NCBI GenBank assembly: GCA_033807695.1
Contig: CM066309.1
Span: forward strand, 558,001-622,000
DNA: 64,000 nt
Origin: Daedaleopsis sinensis
Taxonomy: Eukaryota > Basidiomycota > Agaricomycetes > Polyporales > Polyporaceae
Reading direction: 5' to 3'
This document shows, piece by piece, positions 56,281 through 64,000 of this stretch. The translations under genes and the position numbers were made by a program. The notes below the pieces were generated by a model. It searched no databases, was not told the DNA's origin, and worked only from the letters and a program-made list of their open reading frames with translations. Numbering within the stretch: the stretch's first letter is position 1; every line of letters begins with the position of its first letter.

Positions 56281-57000
56281 GTCGCGGTTCGTGTTTGCTC
56301 GTACATATCTCGCTGAGAGTACAGGTGCGTGGTCGGCGATAGTCACCTGCAGACACACAACACGGTTCAGCACGTTCGCTCTCGCTTGAATGCATAGGAA
56401 CCTACGAGCATACGAAAGTTGCTTTGCAAACTCGCAGGGTGCGGATACTTCCGACATCCAAGTCCAAGTGTGTCCTCGATAGTATCGCAAGCACTAAAAA
56501 GCTCACCTTGACGAGTGAAGTTGGATATCTCTGGTCGTCTGTTCGAATAGATCCATGGCAATTCGCAGGGATTCCAAGATTTATAAAGTGAAGTCCAGAC
56601 ATAGATTACGAGCAATCTAGGCTGATGCATTTTATTTACTGCGACCTCCTCTACGAAGACAGGTCAGCGCAGACGTTCAGAATAAAGGTCCAAGTGCCGA
56701 TGAAGTTGAGACTCACCGGCCCCCGTCGGTCTTCACGGCACCGTTTTGGAGACTCACCTTTGAGAAGGAGTTCTTCAGAATCCACAGGTAGATTAAATCA
56801 AACGACATGCTGTACAAGAGTGAGCCAGAAAGACATCTCGAGGTATGGGAGAAGATTGCAGTCGACGAATCTCGAAGGCTGACAGTGACAAGCGCCGGCC
56901 GTTGTCAGCGCCAATGGATGTTATGGTGTGTTTGTGTGTCGGCAATTTGCGGGAGCATTGTTCGAATCGACAATTGTGGCCAACATCGCTACGTCCCACG
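56281..57000. repeat. Tandem unit 3: partial relic block
   Basis: It holds only the middle of the block: GGTTCAGCACGTTCGCTCTC (56363), a minus-strand LIYLWILKNSFSK piece (about 56755-56800) and AGCGCCGGCCGTTGTCAGCG (about 56892). No third secreted-protein gene follows; the unit breaks off before the next gene at 57.1 kb. Confidence 0.65.
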
Positions 57001-57117
57001 CCAAAGTCCCCCATCTCACCCCTCCCGTCCGTTTACCCTTCCTCTTCCTCGTACTGCCATCCTTTGGCCCCCATACTGTCGCCGAGCTCGCTGTCAACCC
57101 CCCTCTCCCCCGCTACG

Positions 57118-58591
57118 ATGCCTAGAGTGCGAGCCGCGATCAGGCCCCCCGCGGATGGCCCTGCCCCTGCCCCCGCCCCAGCCCCTGAAGGATCTGCTAT
57201 GTCGACGAAGAGACCACCCGTCCGGCGTGCTACGTCTGCGTCTGCTGCCCCCGCCCTTCCGCCGACGCCCCCGCGGACGACGCACAAGCGCAAGCGGCGG
57301 TCGCGGTCGCGCGTCACCGACTCCTCGTCCGAGGACGACGATGATCACGACGTCCCCGAGCCGGAGCCCGAGCACGCCAACCACCACAAGAGGCGCAAGA
57401 TGTCGACGCTCGAGGCGATTGCGGAGGAGCTGAGCGAGACCCGCGCGGAGGAGCAGTTCTGGTTAGGCGGCGCCGGTGATGGTGCTGCGTCGTCGTCGTC
57501 GGCCGCCGCTGGGCCCAGTAGCAGCCAGTCGAAGCGCAAGATCGTCAAAGATAGGGCCCCGACGCGGGCAAGGTCGAGGTCGAGGACGCGTTCGCCGTCG
57601 GCGTCGCCGCCGCCTGCCCCACACCTCCTGAAACGCGGGCATACGGGCCTGTTCTCGCCGCCGCCGTCAAGGCGTGCCCCAGCCGTTGTCCCGCGCCCTG
57701 CGACGCCCCCGCCGTCCACCCGGCCGCAGCGGATCAAGGACAAGGCGAAGGGGTATCCGGAGCGCGACTCGCCGAACAACCCGTTCCTGCTCGACTCGTC
57801 GCCGGGCTCGGTTCCTGCGACGGACAGCTCGCCCGAGCCGCATACGCCCAAGAAGCACGTAGAGAAGCCTACGATCACTGTGGTCATGTACGTCTCCGTC
57901 TATCTTGCGATCGTGGGCGAGATATCTCGTATGGAGAAGCGGCAGTCGAAGCGTAGATGACGAGCCCACGTTCACATTTCGATCGCTGGTTACACGCCGC
58001 CGCCTCTCCCTCGATGCACAATCGAACTGCATGAACTAACCATGCTTGTTTTGCAGCCGTGGCGTCCGTGCGCAGATGCTCAATCCGCACTACGTCCCCG
58101 AAGACGTCGCCGCCGAGGCCGAGGCACGCGCAAGCCTGCCCGTCCGCCACCCGGACTTCTCCCCCACGGACGCCTGCGCCCCCAAGCTGCTCTTCCCCGA
58201 GGCACGCAAGCACGACCACGCCTCCCGCCGGCGGGAGCACGCCGAACCAGGCTCTCCCACCCCGGTCGCGTCCACGTCCACCTCCAAGTTCACGTTCAAG
58301 TCGAAGTCCACGAAACGCAGCAGGGCAGGCTCAGCCTCAAGCGACGAACCGCGCGCACCCGGCCCGTCCACCATCACCGAGGAAGACGCAGACGCAGACG
58401 TCGCGGCGATGTCCGCAGCGATTGCGGCGAACATCGCGCGGCGCATGCGTGAGGGCGCGCTCGCCGGCGGCGAGGTGCCCAAGACGCGCCCGAGCAGCCG
58501 CCTGGGCGAGCTCCCGGATATGCCCGAGCTGCCTGCGAAGGATCGGAGCGACCCGGTTAAGCGCGCACTCGGGCCGCCGCGCCGCGGCTAG
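57118..58591 (+). CDS. Low-complexity, probably nuclear protein
   Basis: Two exons, 57118-57887 and 58057-58591, joined by a 169-nt GT-AG intron in phase, give 434 residues. The N-terminal half has Pro/Ala runs, a basic cluster HKRKRRSRSRV, an acidic run SSSEDDDDHDVPE, a second basic cluster KRRKMSTLEAIAEELSE and Arg/Ser repeats (RARSRSRTRSPSAS), all typical of nuclear proteins. A better-conserved core spans the intron: RDSPNNPFLLDSSP, PTITVVIRGVRAQMLNPHYV, HPDFSPTDACAPKLLFPEA. The C terminus has VAAMSAAIAANIARRMREGA and RLGELPDMPELP. Family name not recognised; the core seems shared by basidiomycete homologues, a statement from memory. No paralogue in the window. Confidence 0.75.
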
Positions 58592-59440
58592 GCGCTTCTG
58601 CGTTACTGCGACGTCCGGCTTGCGACGTCCGGCTTGCGACTTCGCGCTCTCCGTTTCTGCGTTCTTCTTGATTTGCGTCTGCGCGGTCTTGCTCTGCGTT
58701 GTCCCGCTCGTGCTCCGCCTCCTTTTCTTGCGTATCCATCCTTGCGACACCTACAGCCTACCCTCCTATCGTACTCTCCTACTCCCCTGCTCATCCTACC
58801 CCGCCTACCCCCCGCTACTCCGACTGCGCGTCCGTGCGCTTTTCGTGATACGCAAAACACTGCGACACCCTACACCCTACTCCCTCCTATCCGCTATCCG
58901 CGTATTGTCAACTATCTACTCCCGCCTATTCGCGCATCGCCTGTTGTCTACTCGTTCCTCTTTCCTTTCCGCGATTTGTCCTGACTTGACTCCGGCTGCG
59001 CCCGGTCTGCATTGCTTGCTGTTCGTGACTGGTGACTGGTGACCGTGTTTTGTGTTTTGTGCCCCTTCATGTCCGCGTTTTGTGTTGCGGTCGTGGTAGT
59101 GGTCGTGGCTGCGATTATTCGGTGCTCGAGTTTCTTGCGCTCTGTTGTTACATACACATACACAATACATACACAATACATGCACGTATGATATGCATAC
59201 GCATACGCACTACGTACGTCCCTCGTGTAGTGTCTTCTTGATGTCTTGATGTCTTGTCTTGATATGTCACGCTGCGGTGTGAACCTCGTCTGCCCTCTCG
59301 TTGTTGCGGGTGCGCTATCGCAAGGTGCGTGGAACGTGGAACCGTAATGCATGTAGGTAGGTAGGTCGCTGCGTCCTCTGCAGTCTGCCGCGTGTGCGTC
59401 CTGATCCCGCTCGGTTTGTAGGTCTCGTCGTCGGCAACTA
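58592..59440. other. No gene recognised
   Basis: CT-rich 3' flank. Direct repeat GCGACGTCCGGCTT (twice at about 58610-58635), and ACATACACAATAC simple sequence at about 59152-59178. No supported gene. Confidence 0.4.
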
Positions 59441-60245
59441 GTCAGCTCTGGCGATGTCGATGATGGCTCGGGGGTTCAACGTCAACGTTCAGTTCTGGAA
59501 CTCAGCTGCGCGAGAGCGTTGTCGGAGATGGTGTATACAGCCGACCGGACGCACCTCTTCTTCAGCCGGGCACGACATCGACTTCTTCCGGGATCCCGCA
59601 GCTACTGCTCCTCTTCCCCAGGCCTAGGAGAGGAGCAGAACTCCGGCGTGTTCATTCGAAAGGCCGAGACCGATGAGCATGGCTGGCCAGACGCCGTCGT
59701 GACGAAGCGTCTCCGGACACCAAGCTGCAGCAGGATCGCAGACTGCATCCGCCGAGCCGCTCACGCGTGCGTGGGCGATGGCGGGGACTTCTGAGTTCTC
59801 TTCGACTTGGAGGGATCGGGCTATCTCCCGGAATCCGTTCGAAATGGGTTGGGGCCTCGCGCCGAGTGGGCACGGATCGGCTCTCCTCGCGAACGGCGGC
59901 TTGAACGCGAACGCGAACGTCTACGGCCTCGAGCTCACTGTGCGCCCAGATTGTGTTTGCCTCCGAGTATGAGAGATCTGACATCTCGGGGCTCTGACAT
60001 CTCGGGTGTAGATGTTGCAAGTGACCTTCGACGCACAGGAACGGACACTGCGCGCAGGATGGATGATCATCGATATCGCACACGGTGAGGGCTCGCTATA
60101 CTTAATCTCATGCACCGCCTGACGGCAGTCTCGGTGGACATCGTCGGACAGCCACTCGCGTCTTCTGTTACCACGCCGACGCTAGGGCTCGCTCCGCAGG
60201 TTCGTTCGTCAGAATCGGTCGTCAGAATCGTCGACCCGCAGTGAA
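59440..60245 (+). pseudogene. O-methyltransferase pseudogene (module copy 4), 3' half only
   Basis: Traces in order: SAARERC (about 59508; the intact gene has AWRERC), HDIDFF (59571; GHDFFL), PDAVVTK (59690; the intact gene has WPDAFVTK), IADCIRRAAHACVGDGG (59735; IADYILAHACVDDNEDG), LANGGLNANANVYGLELT (59886; LANLGKANANAYWLDLT), then after an intron VTFDAQERTLRAGWMIIDIA and HGEGSLY (60012-60100). The N-terminal dimer region, SAM-binding exon and the long extension are absent or unreadable, and stops are frequent. It is the most eroded of the three OMT copies and faces the DUF6533 gene at 60.8 kb, as in copy 1. Confidence 0.75.
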
Positions 60246-60766
60246 CCCGCAACCGTCGTCTAACGTTTGCCTCCCTCCTGTTCCACTGCAGACCCCGACG
60301 AGGGTGGCTGCGACTGCGCGGGAGACGTCTTCAACAGGGGTGCGCGAGAGTCAGCGGCTGGTCAGGGAGCTCTCGGACAAGGTGGCGGGACTATGGACCT
60401 GGCGGCAGGTCCGATACGGATACGACCGAGAGTTCGCATTTTCGAAGTACACCGCATTGTATCAATGATATTGTCTATGACTCGTGAGCGAGAATCGAAG
60501 CGAGAGGGACTTCAAGAAGGAGAACATATACAGGAAACCAATCGAGTCGGAGGCAACCACCACATCATGGGTCGATGATAAAAAGACATCCGAGTCAGAA
60601 ACAACCGTCACTGTCCCTTCTGCCTACGACTGCTGCAGCTACGACTTCTGCGGCTACCAGCCCGGCCCGCGGACTCGACACCGTGTCACCGACGCCCGTC
60701 TTTGCATCATGGCACTCGTCGTGCCTCCCGCATGCTGTGTCACAGCCATGGCCAGAGGTTATACCG
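60246..60766. other. Module spacer
   Basis: Short, degraded equivalent of the 8.2-9.0 and 44.1-45.3 kb spacers. No coding sequence supported. Confidence 0.4.
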
Positions 60767-62566
60767 TCACACGGCCCGTGCGAGCGGCTCGCCACGGAGG
60801 ACCTCCTGGATCTCCAAGTGCGACTGAGGCTGGACCGCGTCGTCAGCACCTTGGCCTTCGTCCGAGATGTCTTCGTCCCACTCGTCGCGTGAGGGAGCGG
60901 CGCGGCGGTGAATGGTCGACCCGAGTGACCCGATGGCTCGGTCCACGAAACTGAGCGAGCTTTGCGAGCTCGTCCGAGACATCTGCAGCTCCGGGTCATC
61001 TGAGCCGACCTTGACGTTGTGCTCGTTTGCTTCTTGCAGGGAAAAGATGAAGCGATATACGAGGATTGCTGTGAGACTATGATGGTCATAGAAGTGAGTT
61101 CGGAACGAGCATGTTGATGGAGTGCGATGACCCACGGGTCGGTAAATGCAGTGAGACTGCTTTCTGGACCGCCCTCTGTCAATATCTGTGCAGTGTCAGA
61201 CATATCGACATAATCACTAGACCATACTCACTGAGGTCGTCGTGAAAATGAGATGCAATGAGTTCAGGAGAAATAGTGTGCTATCAAGTAAGCACCAAGG
61301 GTCATCAGATTGACTCTCCTGCCCAGGGGGTAGTGGTGGCAGAAGTGAAACGCACACAAAATAGAATATCCCTGATAGAAGCATCCTCAGTATGGTACAT
61401 ACTATGAACTGAATAACACACCCACCATTCTCGAACAATATGTCTGAGAAGCTGGTGCTGCTGTGCTTGACAAAAAGAAGCCTGAGTTTCTTCAATTCTC
61501 CACCTAATTTGCGCCAAGTGACGATGACAAGAATAGTGTCTGCGATGATCAGTGGTAACCTTGAACAGACGACAACTACCCAATGTTGTGTCGTTAGATC
61601 TCTGTGTAGTGCACACTTAGTAAGAGAGGGAAACTTGCATCTGCCAGTGAGCAGCGAGAATGACAGTGAGCATTTGCTATGAGAGTTGTACAGTGGTAGC
61701 ACTTACATGATGCTATCTTGCTGTGTGATGATTTCTTCGATTTCACACCCAAAGATTGGATCAAAAGTAGGTGTCGAAAAGAGTGCCCAATGGACCTAGT
61801 ATGATGCGAAATATGCAATCATCATAGATGCTTCATCGTGGACTAGACTGTACATACCCAATTTACACACGATGGTGCTAGTGAAAGAAGAGTGATTAGT
61901 CCGGCGATCAGCCAAGTCCGGGACAGAGCATATGCTCTTGCTCCAGAGAACACTGCAAGCACAGGCATAGAGGTCAGTGGCTGCAAGTGATGAAAAATGT
62001 TGTTTGCAGATTCACCTGCAAAAGGGAGATACAAAAAGAATTCAGACACTACATCTATCCTTTGAGCGACCTGACATCTTAGCACGGTGTTGAGTCAAGC
62101 ATATGTGGATTTGGCGAGATTAGAAGGCATACCCCTACAATAGTGCCATATCAGTTCACTGAGGATAAGACCGTGGTAGCAAGACTAAATACCTCTTTCG
62201 AGCGAAACACAGTGATCAGAATCCGCGAGAGCCCCTCCAGCAAATAGCTATACCTGATAGATAGACATAGCACCGATGCAATGGAAATTCTGCGCCACCA
62301 AAAGTATCTGACTTCGAGGTCGAACGTGACTGCAAAATCGAATACGAAAAAAGCTGGAGGAAAAGGTCAGAGATAGTGTGTTACACATTAAATGAGACAT
62401 GCTTGCACTGTACCTATAGCGGCGTAACCAACAAAGCTTTCTGTTTGGCTGCAGCGGAAGGTTGTCATAGATGTGAGGCGTTGAACTCTGTATGTAGTAT
62501 ACAACGGACTTACAAGGTAGCGAGGATGGCAATAATCTCAGCATTCAACTCGTCGTCCGACGACAT
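60767..62566 (-). CDS. DUF6533-type multi-pass membrane protein (copy 4), possibly decayed
   Basis: ATG 62566 begins MSSDDELNAEIIAILATL with a GT donor, as in the other copies. Next are CQVAQRIDVVSEFFLYLPFA, VFSGARAYALSRTWLIAGLI, TLLSLAPSCVNW, VVVCSRLPLIIADTILVIVT, LDSTLFLLNSLHLIFTTTS, SLTAFTDP, LTAILVYRFIFSLQEANEHN and the acidic tail QMSRTSSQSSLSFVDRAIGS to GEPLARAV, stop at 60767-60769. The tail lacks about 15 residues (after DISDEGQGADDAV) relative to copy 2. Several joins (61.7-61.85 kb and 62.1-62.3 kb) looked damaged, and the hallmark FFxYDF exon reads poorly (about 62280-62350), so it may be a pseudogene. It is convergent with the OMT relic. Confidence 0.6.
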
Positions 62567-63960
62567 GTTAGGTAGCTTGTAGAAGGGGGGACTGTCTGAG
62601 CCGACCGGTACCAGTCAAACTTTTATACCTCCATTGACCGTTGTCCTCGATATAGTCACGGTAGGCTAATCTGTTGGAAACCTGGAAAGGGTAAAGTACA
62701 TGTGATAGTTGCATCTACTGTCAACCGTGATCGCTGCCCAAGCTACCGCCGCATCGGAATCACGACGGTATGAATACTATCGAGTTGTTGATGATTGTAA
62801 CTCTATACTCCGCATTGAAGACACTGCAAGGGAGTCATAAAGCCAATAATAGTTGATTGCAACACACGGGTAGTTCAAGATAGGCAGCACCTTACTCGGC
62901 AGATAGACTCTTTAAGGCCGTACTAGTAGGTACTAGGATCATGCCTTGAAGTATCTACGCTTAATGATTCCGATGCGGGGCCACTGCTAGAGAAGCACAC
63001 TGTTGGAAAAAAGTGGATGTGAAGTGTGACTCGTCTCATATATGAGGAAGCAGAATAGTATGCAACACTGCATCTGTGCATACACGAGCATCGTGTCGAG
63101 GGCCACTAGAAATCGACGCGTGTCAACACGACCTATTGTGAGATCAAAGTGCAGGAGTTGTCGTTCAAGGCCAAGAAGCTGACCGAGGCAATGCGGTGCT
63201 TCTCCGCGGGGATTGATCTGAAGACGTGACAGGACAGTCCGAAGCGATGGGAGAAGGGGCCTTGACACTTCAATGATGCTGGTTGTCCCATGCGCTCGCG
63301 CCTATCTTTCCTATGTCTATCACAGTAATAGTTGTCATGATAGGAGGGCTGTATCTACATCTCGTATCCAGAGATTGCTTACGATGGGGTCCTCGAATTG
63401 ATACAATCATCTAGATGGATCACAGGGTATACGGTTTGATGGCTCGGAACTCGAGGAAGTATAGGAACTGTGATGATGTCGAAGAGTCTCTCCAGTTGTA
63501 TGCATCATCGCAGTTGAGTCACCAGTATATACAGTAGATATTACCTCGGTGAGCTCTGGATTAGGTTAGGGGAGGGACACGCCTAATAGCACTTGGTGAG
63601 GCAGAGTGGCCTAGGGACAGCGGATTTGAGTGCACAGCCTGCATTTACTATGCGGAAGGACTGATATGACTAAGTCGCGTAGTTTCAGAGAGAAGACGAG
63701 GACACGAGGCGTGAGCGGTGAGTGGTACTGTGGTACGACTGTGACTGAGTCAAAGCTATTAGACGCTCGGGCCATGCTCAAACCCTTGCGGGTTTTACCG
63801 GCTCCTCAAGGCTTCAAGCCTACAATTGTATTTGACCCGGGCTACGATATATGCGAGTAGACGTCATGTCGTTGTCCTCATACCAATCGGAAGCTAGGCT
63901 CTCTAGGAGAAGGTGTGTAAATCGGCGCAAACAGGCCCTGGCAGGATATGGCAGAAGCTC
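62567..63960. other. Upstream flank of DUF6533 copy 4; no gene recognised
   Basis: 63.04-63.37 kb matches 11.31-11.52 kb, and ACTGTCAACCGTGATCGC at about 62718 resembles the shared upstream element of copies 1 and 2. No supported coding region. Confidence 0.4.
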
Positions 63961-63961
63961 A

Positions 63962-64000
63962 GGTCGCCGTGGTCTAGTGATCCACCTCAGAGGATTGTCT
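63962..64000 (+). tRNA. Possible 5' part of a tRNA, cut by the window end
   Basis: GTGGTCTAGTGATCCAC forms a D-arm-like hairpin (GTGG paired with CCAC) with a box-A-like TGGTCTAGTG, as in tRNA genes. The T arm and acceptor lie beyond the window, so this cannot be confirmed. Confidence 0.25.

Overview
The window looks like an Agaricomycete (mushroom-forming basidiomycete, possibly Polyporales) chromosome segment. Genes are broken by many 50-70 nt GT-AG introns, intergenic space is GC-balanced, and the gene families seen are typical of that group: DUF6533-type membrane proteins, F-box proteins, an NRPS-like A-T-R reductase, O-methyltransferases, Cys-rich small secreted proteins and atypical kinases. 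Reading frames were rebuilt by hand from splice sites and family motifs; no search was run.

Layout. 1-5.5 kb: a protein-kinase relic, an F-box gene with an apparent frameshift, an unknown conserved-looking gene and a fragment of a second F-box gene. 5.9-10.9 kb: a decayed O-methyltransferase (OMT) facing a DUF6533 membrane-protein gene. 12.5-14.4 kb: a BEM46/ABHD13-type hydrolase. 15.0-15.4 kb: a PIF/Harbinger-like MITE with 48-bp perfect terminal inverted repeats that carries a tRNA-like sequence. 16.4-17.3 kb: a small secreted hydrophobic protein. 18.6-22.7 kb: divergent CUE-domain and UBX/UAS-domain genes, both of ERAD type. 23.1-25.7 kb: a TFIIIC-subunit fragment and a C2H2 zinc-finger gene. 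26.2-32.7 kb: three colinear genes (an 85-aa protein, an epoxide-hydrolase-like enzyme, an NRPS-like A-T-R reductase) that could form a small metabolite locus. 33.2-37.6 kb: an intact F-box gene, an atypical kinase and a kinase relic. 38.4-40.3 kb: a second DUF6533 gene. 42.0-44.1 kb: a LIM-domain gene whose 3' end is the tail of a DUF6533 gene. 45.3-49.0 kb: an apparently intact OMT with a roughly 400-residue low-complexity C-terminal extension. 49.9-57.0 kb: a tandem array of about 3.2-kb units holding two paralogous secreted Cys-rich genes, one unit carrying a 294-bp MITE that the other lacks. 57.1-58.6 kb: a low-complexity nuclear-type protein. 59.4-62.6 kb: a third, badly decayed OMT facing a third DUF6533 gene.

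The main theme is repeated segmental duplication. A convergent OMT / DUF6533 module, including its intergenic DNA, occurs at 5.9-10.9 kb, 43.8-49.0 kb and 59.4-62.6 kb, with a DUF6533-plus-flank copy at 38.4-41 kb. One duplication break lies inside a LIM gene and created a chimera. Only one OMT copy is open throughout; DUF6533 copies stay mostly open. Several other genes exist as an intact copy plus a local fragment (F-box, kinase), which fits a fast-evolving, recombination-prone region.
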